Shown here: positions 55,287 through 63,580 of the stretch, piece after piece
Layout: each line of letters begins with the position of its first letter
Numbering within the stretch: position 1 is the first letter of the stretch
Source: a bacterium HR17
GTDB lineage: Bacteria; Armatimonadota; Fervidibacteria; Fervidibacterales; Fervidibacteraceae
Direction of reading: 5' to 3'
DNA: 64,000 nucleotides
Assembly (NCBI GenBank): GCA_002898575.1
Contig: BEHT01000002.1
Span: 62,001-126,000, forward strand
Translations under genes and position numbers: made by a program
The notes under the pieces: generated by a model
The model's database searches: none
The model's input: only the letters and a program-made list of their open reading frames with translations
Told to the model about the DNA's origin: nothing

Positions 55287-55950
55287 CCCGACGACACCGG
55301 TGCCTAAAGCGCTGCAACCGCTGTGTGGCAAGCCCTTAATCAGTTGGGTCATGGCGACATTGGAGCGAGTCCCCGTGATAGACGGCATCGTGGTCGTGGT
55401 CCCGCCCGGTAACGGTGCCGCTTTTGAAGCGCTCCGACAAAGGGAAGGTTGGCAAAAGCCCTGCCAGTTTGTGGACGGCGGGGCAGACCGACAACAATCG
55501 GTCTGGCAAGGGCTGCGAGCCTTGCCGCCTGAAACGGAGTGGGTCATCGTCCACGATGCCGCTCGCCCCCTCGTCACGCCCGCGCTTGTGCTGGCGGTTT
55601 GGGAAGCGGCGCGGGAAATCGGGAGCGCTGCGATTGCTGCCCTCCCGTGCACCGACACGGTCAAACGGTCGCTGGACGGCGCACTTATCGCCGAAACACT
55701 GGATCGCCAACAGTTGTGGTTGGCGCAAACGCCGCAAGCGTTCGCCGCCGATATTTTGTTGACAGCCCACGAACAAGCGATCCAAGAGGGCTATACAGCG
55801 ACCGATGACGCCATGTTAGTGGAGCGTTTGGGCGTGCCTGTTCGGTTGGTGCTCGGCGACCCCACGAACCTTAAAGTCACCTATCCCACCGACCTGTGCG
55901 TTGCGGAGGCGTTGCTGAAACTTTGCCGCAGAGAGGTCGCGGCTAATTGA
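55240..55950 (+). CDS. ispD: 2-C-methyl-D-erythritol 4-phosphate cytidylyltransferase
   Basis: IspD makes CDP-methylerythritol in the MEP pathway to isoprenoids. The 236-residue product has the nucleotide loop PAAGLGRRL near the start, VDGGADRQQSVWQGL, the VHDAARPL motif and the TDDAMLVERLG segment. ATG 55240 lies in the end of yacL, so the two are coupled. ispF, which often follows, is not here; the next gene is convergent. Confidence 0.95.
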   Translation: MTISVVPAAGLGRRLNPTTPVPKALQPLCGKPLISWVMATLERVPVIDGIVVVVPPGNGAAFEALRQREGWQKPCQFVDGGADRQQSVWQGLRALPPETEWVIVHDAARPLVTPALVLAVWEAAREIGSAAIAALPCTDTVKRSLDGALIAETLDRQQLWLAQTPQAFAADILLTAHEQAIQEGYTATDDAMLVERLGVPVRLVLGDPTNLKVTYPTDLCVAEALLKLCRREVAAN

Positions 55951-56473
55951 GCGTCGGGTCCGGTTCCAACGGCTCACTGAGGTCTTCATGCCCGCCCAAG
56001 TCGGGCGTTCGTCCGTTGACGGTCACGCGGACACGCCGGATGCCGGGCAAGCTAGTGAGCGTGTGGACCAATGCCTGCAACCGTAGGTGAGCGACTTCAC
56101 TGCCTGCCCAGAATGACGGTGTGGTCAACTTGTCGTCAAAGTCCAGGACTAACATGTCACCATCACGACGCACCTGCCGCAGGCGCGCGTCAGGCGGCAA
56201 AGCGGGGTCAGCCCCGCTTTCTTCAGGCGCTTGCAAACGCTGAACAAGTTCCGTAACCGCCCGCTCCAGCGTTAGCCCCGTGAGCATGATCGGCACGCGA
56301 ATGAAGCGATCGTTTTGCAAGTCGGGGTAGCAGAGGACGCCCCGCCAAGTTTCACTGCTGCTGAGTTCGGTGGGCGTCACCACTTTTGTCGGGCGCTTGG
56401 TCCAAAGAAACAGCCCGACAGCAATCGCGACCGACGCGGCTGCCGCCAGTAGAACAATCAACCGTTGCGTCAT
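55943..56473 (-). CDS. GerMN-domain protein, membrane-anchored
   Basis: The 176-residue protein has one N-terminal helix (about 5-24) and a GerMN (sporulation and germination) domain: LTLERAVTELVQRL, LVLDFDDKL, and LQALVHTLTSLPGIRRVRVTVNG. GerMN domains occur in spore proteins of Firmicutes but also in non-sporulating bacteria next to cell-wall amidases, as here. ATG 56473 follows AAGGAGAGG. It and the amidase gene upstream lie 101 nt apart on the same strand. Confidence 0.87.
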   Translation of the reverse strand: MTQRLIVLLAAAASVAIAVGLFLWTKRPTKVVTPTELSSSETWRGVLCYPDLQNDRFIRVPIMLTGLTLERAVTELVQRLQAPEESGADPALPPDARLRQVRRDGDMLVLDFDDKLTTPSFWAGSEVAHLRLQALVHTLTSLPGIRRVRVTVNGRTPDLGGHEDLSEPLEPDPTLN

Positions 56474-56574
56474 CGTCTTTCCTCTCCTTCAGCACCGGCG
56501 CGCCGCGAAGGGCGGGTGTCTGGCTGACAGCCGATTCTCCCTTGTGAAAACAGCGAGCGGCACGCCTGCCGAAA

Positions 56575-58242
56575 TCAACGCGACACGCTTTCGGGTAAGG
56601 CTTCCAGCCCTCGTTCCAAGCGCCGCACATCGTTAAAGAACTCCATGATGCCTTGACAGATGGCGAGAGCGATGCGTTCTCGGAACGACTCGTCTTTCAG
56701 CAACGCTGCCTCGTCGGGGTGATTAACATAGCACGGTTCCACCAAGATCGCGGGCATCACGGTGTGCCGGACGACATACAAACGGCGTTGGCGCACGCCG
56801 TTCCCTTTGCGCCCCAGCAGGGACAACAAGTTGCGGTAAACGGCTTCGGCGAGGGGCAAACTGTGGGGCGTCCAGTAGTAAACCTCCGTGCCCCATTGAC
56901 CGCCAGGGCGTGGGAAGGAGTTCAAATGCACGCTGACAAACGCGTCTGCGCCGAGGGCGTTCGCCATCGCCACACGGTCGGCAAGGCTAATGTAAACATC
57001 GGTCTCCCGCGTCATGCGAACGGAGTAACCGGCTTGTTCTAACAACCGGCGGAGGCGTTGCGCGATGTCCAATGTCAAATGCTTTTCTGGTGGGATACCG
57101 AAAGGCGACTGGGCGCCAGGGTCTTTACCGCCGTGACCGGCGTCCACGATGATCAACCGCCCTGTGCGGACGCTGCGCGGTGGCGCTTCTACGACGAGCA
57201 AGATGCTATCCTCTTCTTGCAAGCGCCACTGCCCATGTGCCGGTGACCGCAGCGTCAGAACAATGCGCGTGCCCCGTTCAGTTACAGTCGCCACCGCTTC
57301 GCGCACCACTCCGTCTGGGGGGCAGTCAGGGAATGAGGGAGGGAGCAGAGGTGTCACGGGAACTTCCACGACCAAACGGTGCGGTTCCTGAGCGAGGCGG
57401 GGCATCGTCCCAAACCAACCGCGCAGTTGCAGGGTCGCCCGCGTCGGGGTGTTTTCTACGAAAGTGACCTGTCCCAACCACGGCTGCCGGCTGGCAGACA
57501 GTTGCAGCAAAAAGCACCATCGTTCGCCCTTGCCGCTCCGCTGTCGCCCAACCACACTGACTGTCAACGCAGCGTCGGCGTCCACGACAAGGCGGGCGAT
57601 AGGCGGGTCACTGCTGAACTGACCGAGGCGTACCTGCGTGATGACCTGCGTGCCACTCGGCAGCGCCGTTGGGTCCAAAGTAGCACTTGCTCCGACAAAA
57701 TCCACATATGCCCGATAGGGATCAGACAAGGTGCCGACGCGGGGCGGCACCGCTAACGGATAGCTGAGCACCGTTTCCAGCAACCACCCTGCCCTTGTTG
57801 CCGTTAAAGTGACTTGGCGCAACTCCGTGACCAGTTTAATTTGTCGTTGGTCCGCATTCACAACGGGGCGTAAACCTAAGAGGGCGGCGAGGCTGACAAG
57901 CGGGACCCACAACCGGTCGTCCTCCACCTGCAACGGGGCAACAGAGAGCGTGCGGTCGTTAAGCGTCAACTGTGTTGTATTTGTCGTCCATGTCACCGCT
58001 GAACGGTCGGGGAAGCGCAGCGTGAGGGAATCCTTTTGGGGAGTCCCCTGGACCCCTAACACTTCCAGCCACGCACCGAAAGGCGCGTAAGGTTCTTCCT
58101 GCCAACGCAGGGGTAAATGAGGGAACGCGACTCCCAACACGCTGAGTGTCCCGTCGGACAGCGCTTGAACGGCGCCACTGACGGGAGCGCTAAAAGTGAC
58201 AAGCAGGGCTATCCAGATGCACCGCGTCAGCGTGTATCGCAC
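56575..58242 (-). CDS. N-acetylmuramoyl-L-alanine amidase (Amidase_3) with AMIN-like domain
   Basis: The 555-residue exported enzyme cuts between MurNAc and the stem peptide. A signal peptide (MRYTLTRCIWIALLVTFSAP) is followed by a copper amine oxidase-N/stalk-type domain, AMIN-like beta segments and the C-terminal Amidase_3 domain (about 365-545). Zinc ligands are in VDAGHGGKDPGA and VSVHLNSF, with a catalytic Glu in ILVEPCYVNHPDE. GTG 58242 is chosen because GGAGGGA lies just upstream and the signal peptide starts there. With the GerMN protein and lpxA it forms an envelope group. Confidence 0.92.
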   Translation of the reverse strand: MRYTLTRCIWIALLVTFSAPVSGAVQALSDGTLSVLGVAFPHLPLRWQEEPYAPFGAWLEVLGVQGTPQKDSLTLRFPDRSAVTWTTNTTQLTLNDRTLSVAPLQVEDDRLWVPLVSLAALLGLRPVVNADQRQIKLVTELRQVTLTATRAGWLLETVLSYPLAVPPRVGTLSDPYRAYVDFVGASATLDPTALPSGTQVITQVRLGQFSSDPPIARLVVDADAALTVSVVGRQRSGKGERWCFLLQLSASRQPWLGQVTFVENTPTRATLQLRGWFGTMPRLAQEPHRLVVEVPVTPLLPPSFPDCPPDGVVREAVATVTERGTRIVLTLRSPAHGQWRLQEEDSILLVVEAPPRSVRTGRLIIVDAGHGGKDPGAQSPFGIPPEKHLTLDIAQRLRRLLEQAGYSVRMTRETDVYISLADRVAMANALGADAFVSVHLNSFPRPGGQWGTEVYYWTPHSLPLAEAVYRNLLSLLGRKGNGVRQRRLYVVRHTVMPAILVEPCYVNHPDEAALLKDESFRERIALAICQGIMEFFNDVRRLERGLEALPESVSR

Positions 58243-58340
58243 GGGCTGTCCCTCCGCCCATACCGACTGGGACGGCTGCCTCATTGTATCCTGACGCAAC
58301 CGACCCTTATGGGTTTTTTCGGCAGTGGGCGGCGAAAGGC

Positions 58341-59168
58341 TTAACGGTGGGCGTTACGTTGTCGTCCCAAGTAGCCCTGCGAAACGCGGCGGATGAATTC
58401 CACCAAGTAGCGTAACTCTTCACTGGGCGGCAATTCGGCTTCAATCTGCTCCAATGCTTGCTTGGTGTTGAGGTTGGCACGGTAAAGCAACCGATAGGCT
58501 TCATGGAGCGTCTCCCGCACTTCGGGGGGAATGGTGGCACGGCGCAGCCCGACAACATTTAACCCGACGACCCGTGCCGGTCGCCCATCCGCTAACATGA
58601 ACGGAGGGACATCTTGGACGACTTTGGACATGCCGCCAATCATTGCCAGTTTACCGATGGTGACGAACTGGTGCACGCCCGTCATCCCACCGATAGTGAC
58701 ATATGACTCAATGACCACATGCCCGCTGATTCCCGAATAACTGGCGATGGAGATTTGGTCGCCCAGCCGGCAGTTGTGCCCGATATGGCAATACGCCATG
58801 ATGAGGTTGTCGTTGCCGATAACCGTCGCTTGGTCTTCGCCCGTTGCCCGATGGATGGTCACATGCTCGCGGACGATGTTGCGGTTGCCGATGATCAGGT
58901 AACTGCGTTCACCTTTGAACTTTTGGTCTTGGGGTTCACCGCCCAAAACGGTGCCGGGGTAAATGTGATTGAAACAGCCCAGTTGGCTGTATTGCTTAAC
59001 GACGACATACGCTTCTAAAATGCAGCCGTCGCCGATGATCACATCGTCCTCAACGACACAATAGGGTCCGACAATCACCCCGTCGCCCAATTCCGCTTTT
59101 GGACTGACGACGGCGGTCGGATGAATGATGCGCCCTTGCATAGACAACAATTCAACGCGTTCAGTCAC
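58341..59168 (-). CDS. lpxA: UDP-N-acetylglucosamine acyltransferase
   Basis: LpxA adds the first acyl chain of lipid A. The 275-residue product is a left-handed beta helix with many hexapeptide repeats (VVSPKAELGDGVIVGPY and on), the family motif MAYCHIGHNCRLGDQISIAS with the catalytic His region, and a helical C-terminal domain. ATG 59141 (MQGRIIHP) is an alternative start. lpxA implies lipid A synthesis, although no other lpx gene is in the window. Confidence 0.94.
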   Translation of the reverse strand: MTERVELLSMQGRIIHPTAVVSPKAELGDGVIVGPYCVVEDDVIIGDGCILEAYVVVKQYSQLGCFNHIYPGTVLGGEPQDQKFKGERSYLIIGNRNIVREHVTIHRATGEDQATVIGNDNLIMAYCHIGHNCRLGDQISIASYSGISGHVVIESYVTIGGMTGVHQFVTIGKLAMIGGMSKVVQDVPPFMLADGRPARVVGLNVVGLRRATIPPEVRETLHEAYRLLYRANLNTKQALEQIEAELPPSEELRYLVEFIRRVSQGYLGRQRNAHR

Positions 59169-59279
59169 TGGGTCAGACTGCCCGCTATCGGTCAGATTGC
59201 GGCTTAATGCGCGGGGGCAGCCTCTTCACCTCACTCACTGGCTTAGACAACCGATAACAGGCAAGGTAGCGGGCATCCT

Positions 59280-59651
59280 TTACTGCCACGCCCTCAGCAG
59301 CACTTGCAACGGGTCGCCGACGCGGGTGTCTGTTGCGGTCAAGCGTCCAGCGGGCAACTCCAACGCCATCGCCGCGTCACGGTCACATGGCACCCACACA
59401 CGCCAAGGCAGCATCGCGTGCCGCACGGCGACCACGCGCAGATGTTTGTCCAAGTAAGCGACATCAATGGGAAAGCGCAGAAAGCATGTGTGGATGCCAC
59501 CCATCGCAGGCACTAACAGCAACCCTTCGTCCACTGCCACCTGCCGCCGCAGCATCCACCCCCTTAGCCGTTGCCACCATCCTGTCGCGATGCAGCAGTG
59601 TCGGCATATGGTTTGTTCTGTGCGGGCGTTAACGACGCTCGCTATCCACAT
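59280..59651 (-). CDS. DUF192-family protein
   Basis: The 123-residue product has the DUF192 core: RLRGWMLR, a GLLLVPAMGGIHTCFLRFPI segment with the conserved HTxFMRFPID-type motif, VAYLDKHLRVV and the end ALELPAGRL. The function is unknown; members are often exported or found next to tad genes, and here the gene follows tadC with 65 nt between. No signal peptide is seen from ATG 59651. Confidence 0.85.
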   Translation of the reverse strand: MWIASVVNARTEQTICRHCCIATGWWQRLRGWMLRRQVAVDEGLLLVPAMGGIHTCFLRFPIDVAYLDKHLRVVAVRHAMLPWRVWVPCDRDAAMALELPAGRLTATDTRVGDPLQVLLRAWQ

Positions 59652-59716
59652 TTGTCCATGCGGCTCCTTGCAGGGCAGTCTACATTGGGTAGAGCGTGCC
59701 GCTGATGTGTTGCACT

Positions 59717-60541
59717 CTAAAACCCAAACACGCGCAACAACCCCGCCGCACGCAGACGCAACACCAGCGGTGTGAACAGCAACAGCATCATGACGGGGCA
59801 AAAGCAAAGGGCAATCGCCGGCAACATCAGCATCGGTGCTCTGCGGGCGCGTTCCCGTGCGCGCTGAAACCGTCGGTCGCGTAAATCTTCCGCTTGCGCC
59901 CGCAACACATTGGCGACGGGTAAACCGAACAAATCCGCTTGAGTGAGCGCCATCGCCAACAAGCGCAGGTCATCGGAACCGATGCGGTCGGCGAGGGCGA
60001 ACAAAGCATTGCTGCGGCTCTGTCCCAGTTGCACCTCCCAGAGATAGCGCCGAAACTCTTCCGCCAACGGACCGGGAAAGCGGCGGACGATGCGATCAAT
60101 GGCGGCGTCCATGCTTAGACCGGCAGAGACTGTCGCTGCCAGCAAATCCACAAAATCAGGCAAAGTGCGGGCTGCTTGGCGGCGCCGAGCGGCAATCTGC
60201 ACGCGCAGCCAAATGTCCGGTAGAAAAAAGCCCGCCAAAGCCGCCGCAAGGACCGCAACGCCACTGAGGCTGCCCCGTGCGAACAACGGCAAAAATGCGA
60301 CCGTTGCCCCGCTGCCGAGCAGAACTTTCAGCCCGAACACTTCTTCGGGGCGCAACCGTCCGATCAAGCCGGCGCGATGCAACAGCGGACGGTAGCGCAC
60401 CACTGCCATGAGGGGTGCCCACCGTCCCAACCGATGGGCGACCCGCAGCAGCAAGGGGCGACGCGCGGGGCGCTTCCCAGCCTCAGCAGTTTTCAGTCGG
60501 TCCAACGGAGTTCGGTGGCGCCACATGCCCACTTGCCCCAC
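59717..60541 (-). CDS. tadC: Tad pilus inner-membrane platform protein TadC
   Basis: The 274-residue protein has a GspF/T2SSF domain: a helix pair at about 75-110, the cytoplasmic ARTLPDFVDLLAATVSAGLS block with AIDRIVRRFPGP, and two C-terminal helices. TadC and TadB form the platform on which TadA acts. GTG 60541 follows the tadB stop by 7 nt; ATG 60526 is an alternative. Confidence 0.9.
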   Translation of the reverse strand: MGQVGMWRHRTPLDRLKTAEAGKRPARRPLLLRVAHRLGRWAPLMAVVRYRPLLHRAGLIGRLRPEEVFGLKVLLGSGATVAFLPLFARGSLSGVAVLAAALAGFFLPDIWLRVQIAARRRQAARTLPDFVDLLAATVSAGLSMDAAIDRIVRRFPGPLAEEFRRYLWEVQLGQSRSNALFALADRIGSDDLRLLAMALTQADLFGLPVANVLRAQAEDLRDRRFQRARERARRAPMLMLPAIALCFCPVMMLLLFTPLVLRLRAAGLLRVFGF

Positions 60542-60548
60542 CTTTCTG

Positions 60549-61604
60549 TCATTCAGTCATGGCGTTGAGGATACTGGACAGCCATAGCCAACCGCTCACT
60601 TCCAGCGCTGCAATCAGCACCCAAACCCATCGCCCTGTCGGCTCCACAAACATGGGAGCAGACCACGCCTCGCCCGTTTGCAGGTAGGTCACAGCGTTGA
60701 CGGCGATAAGCAAAAAGAGGGGCAAACCGAATGCCAGCGCAAAAGCGCTGAACCGCACCAATGCCGTTTCGGCGTGCAGCTCTCGGCGAACTTGAAGGCG
60801 TCGGCGGACAGTTGTCCCTGCCGTTTCGAAAATCTGTGCCAAACTGCCGCCCACTTCCCGTTGCACCAACACGGCGACCATCGCCAACCGTAGCTCCGTG
60901 CTGGGCACCCGCTCCATCAACCCCTGCAACGCTTCTTCCAACGACGCTCCCAGCACCAGCGCCCGGTTGACCGCCGCAAACTCGTCGCGCAGGGGCGGCA
61001 ACCCTTCGCGGGCGGCAACTTCCAACGCTTGCTGCAAACTCATGCCTGAACGCAACGCGTTGGCGATCAACGCCAAAGTATCCGGCAAGATCGTCTCCAC
61101 ACGCTGGACGAAGCGCCGTTGCCGCCATCGCAACCACGCCAAGCCCACCAGAGGCACCACAGTTGCCGTCAGGACGGCACAGCCCAAGCAGCCCAAAGGC
61201 GAGAGCGTCGGCACCAACGCGGAAACCCCGATGGCTGTGACTGTCAGCACAAACACCATCAAAAACGCGCTGAGCGCAACGACTGTGCTCGCTTGCCACC
61301 GAAGTTGCGCCCGTTCCAATTCACGGTTCAACCAAGTCAACAACCGTCCGCTGCCTAACCACCGCTCCAGCGTCGGGAACATGGGCGTTGGGGCACTCGT
61401 CGCCAAGCGTTGGCGTTCCCACGCTTCGTCCAATTCCGTTTGTTGTGGCGCAGGGGATGTCTCGCCTTGCGTTTGCAACGCCTCCGCAAGGGCTCGCAGA
61501 CGCAGCGGGGTCGTCCGCACATCCCGCCAAAGGCAGTAAAGCCCCCATGCTAACGACCCCAACCACAGCAATCCCGTCGCTAACCATACAATGTCCCAGA
61601 CCAT
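60549..61604 (-). CDS. tadB: Tad pilus inner-membrane platform protein TadB
   Basis: The 351-residue protein has an N-terminal helix (5-25), helices near 105-150, the T2SSF block with FVQRVETILPDTLALIANAL and AAREGLPPLRDEFAAVNRAL, and C-terminal helices after FSAFALAFGLPLFLLIAVN. It lies 21 nt after tadA and 7 nt before tadC, the standard tadA-B-C order. Confidence 0.91.
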   Translation of the reverse strand: MVWDIVWLATGLLWLGSLAWGLYCLWRDVRTTPLRLRALAEALQTQGETSPAPQQTELDEAWERQRLATSAPTPMFPTLERWLGSGRLLTWLNRELERAQLRWQASTVVALSAFLMVFVLTVTAIGVSALVPTLSPLGCLGCAVLTATVVPLVGLAWLRWRQRRFVQRVETILPDTLALIANALRSGMSLQQALEVAAREGLPPLRDEFAAVNRALVLGASLEEALQGLMERVPSTELRLAMVAVLVQREVGGSLAQIFETAGTTVRRRLQVRRELHAETALVRFSAFALAFGLPLFLLIAVNAVTYLQTGEAWSAPMFVEPTGRWVWVLIAALEVSGWLWLSSILNAMTE

Positions 61605-61625
61605 GAACCTGTCGCCCGCTTCGTG

Positions 61626-63524
61626 CTAAGCGTTCGGTTCGCGGCGTGGATGGAAAACGGCGAGAGGCAACCGGATGCCGCGTTCTATGAGGCGTTCGTA
61701 GCATTTGGGGCGGATGCCCGTCGGACGCAGCGTCCCTTTAACGCGTCCCATTTCGTCTACGCCTTCCCAGTCAAAGACGAAGATGTCTTGCAACGCGATG
61801 ACCTCGCCTTCCATGCCGGTTACCTCGCTGATGGCGACGACTTTGCGAGCCCCGTCCCGTGTCCGTTGCATTTGCACGATGAGGTCCAGCGCCCCGGCGA
61901 CTTGTTCGCGAATGGCACGGACCGGCAAATCCATGCCCGCCATCAGCACCATCGTTTCCAACCGTGCCAGCGCTTCGCGAGGGTTATTGGCGTGAATGGT
62001 GGTCATGGAACCTTCATGCCCGGTGTTCATCGCTTGCAGCATATCCAACGCTTCACCGCCACGGCATTCGCCGACGATGATGCGGTCGGGACGCATCCGC
62101 AGCGCGTTGCGCACCAAGTCGCGAATCGTCACTTCCCCGATACCCTCAATGTTGGGCGGACGGGATTCCAAGCGGACGACATGCTCTTGGCGCAACTGCA
62201 GTTCAGCCGTGTCCTCTACGGTGATGATGCGCTCGTCGTTGGGGATGAAACTGGAAAGGACATTCAGCAGCGTCGTCTTGCCCGAACTGGTTCCGCCCGA
62301 GATCAAGATGTTCAAGCGGGCTTGCACCGCAGCCTGCAGAAACTGTGCCGCTTCAACGGTCAGCGTCCCGAAAGCGATCAAATCGCCCATCGTAAACGGG
62401 TCGCGGGCAAACTTGCGCACGGTCACGCACGGACCGTTAAGGGCAATGGGGGGGATGACGATGTTGACGCGGCTGCCGTCGGGCAATCGCGCGTCCACCA
62501 TCGGCACGCGTTCGTCCACGCGTTTGCCCAACGGCAACAGAATTTTTTCAATGACCCGCATCAAATGTTGTTCGTCCCGAAATCGCACGCCTGTCAACTC
62601 CACCTTGCCATGTCGCTCCACATAAACCCGATGCGGACCGTTGACCATGACTTCGGAAATCTCCGGGTCGTCCAACAGCGGTTGTAACGGTCCGTAACCG
62701 AGGATGTCGTTGATCAGGTTGACTTGCAACTGCACCCGCTCGGAACGCGATAGGACGACATTGCGATTTTGCACTTCCGCCTCAAAAATTGTTTCCAGCA
62801 AACGGGTCAATCGGTCGCGTTGGTGGATCAAGGCAGGGTCGCGCTCCAGCTCCTGCATCAGCCGTTCTTGAAGGGCTTGTCGCAACTGCTCCATTGCGTC
62901 TTGATGCCATTGTTGTCGTTCCTGCTGCTGTTGCAACAGGGCGAGAAAGGGGTTGTCAGGTCCTTTGTCCACCGTCAATGTCGGGACAGGCACCAGCGGG
63001 GGCACTTTCGCCCGCACCCGACCGCCGTCAGGCAACGGCTTGTCCAGCAGCGGCACCCGTTGGTCAATCCGCACGCCGAGCAAACGGGCGATTTTTTGGA
63101 TGACCCGGAGCAGATGCCCCTCATCGCGAAAGGCAAACCCGATGCGCTGAACATTGCCCAGCCGTTCCACCAAAACTTCGTTGGGGCCGTTGACGGTGAC
63201 GCGGGTGACCAACGGGTCGTGGAGCCAGCGTTCCAGCGGTCCTAAGCCGTGCACTTCGGCGAGGAACTCTTCCACGAGGAAACGGCGTTCGTCGGGGCGC
63301 AAGGCGAGATCCTGTGCGGCGGTCTCCAACGCCGCCTCTATTTGCGCCCGTAACGACAGTGGTGACAACTCCTCCGCATTTGCGGGCAACGCGGCAAGCA
63401 CCGTGTCCATCAAGGTATCCCGCAGTGCCGCCAAGTGCCGTTCCGCCGTCGCTGCGTCGGCATCCGGTGCGCTGTCGGACGGCTCTTCAGGCTGCCATTG
63501 CCCCAAACGCCGCAGCAGGGACAT
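61626..63524 (-). CDS. tadA: Tad pilus ATPase TadA/CpaF with duplicated N-terminal domain
   Basis: TadA is a secretion ATPase (VirB11/PilT type) that powers Flp pilus assembly. The C-terminal half has Walker A GGTSSGKTT (410-418), VEDTAELQL, the Walker B-like region and RMRPDRIIVGECRGGEA. At 632 residues it is about 180 longer than usual CpaF. The extra length is a second copy of the N-terminal domain: residues about 80-180 and 262-362 align (for example VTVNGPNEVLVERLGNV with VMVNGPHRVYVERHGKV). A Gln-rich coiled linker joins them. It heads the tadA-B-C operon. Confidence 0.94.
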   Translation of the reverse strand: MSLLRRLGQWQPEEPSDSAPDADAATAERHLAALRDTLMDTVLAALPANAEELSPLSLRAQIEAALETAAQDLALRPDERRFLVEEFLAEVHGLGPLERWLHDPLVTRVTVNGPNEVLVERLGNVQRIGFAFRDEGHLLRVIQKIARLLGVRIDQRVPLLDKPLPDGGRVRAKVPPLVPVPTLTVDKGPDNPFLALLQQQQERQQWHQDAMEQLRQALQERLMQELERDPALIHQRDRLTRLLETIFEAEVQNRNVVLSRSERVQLQVNLINDILGYGPLQPLLDDPEISEVMVNGPHRVYVERHGKVELTGVRFRDEQHLMRVIEKILLPLGKRVDERVPMVDARLPDGSRVNIVIPPIALNGPCVTVRKFARDPFTMGDLIAFGTLTVEAAQFLQAAVQARLNILISGGTSSGKTTLLNVLSSFIPNDERIITVEDTAELQLRQEHVVRLESRPPNIEGIGEVTIRDLVRNALRMRPDRIIVGECRGGEALDMLQAMNTGHEGSMTTIHANNPREALARLETMVLMAGMDLPVRAIREQVAGALDLIVQMQRTRDGARKVVAISEVTGMEGEVIALQDIFVFDWEGVDEMGRVKGTLRPTGIRPKCYERLIERGIRLPLAVFHPRREPNA

Positions 63525-63580
63525 GTCCCTGTCACCCGAAAGGGTTATCGGCAGCCGTCGCGGGTTTCTTCAGTCTGCCC

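Noticed and set aside
56575-58299. Amidase start at 58299
   Set aside because: It would put 19 polar residues ahead of the signal peptide; GTG 58242 has an SD and starts the signal peptide directly.
59652-59716. Flp pilin gene between tadC and the DUF192 gene
   Set aside because: The gap is only 65 nt and no prepilin leader can be read on either strand.
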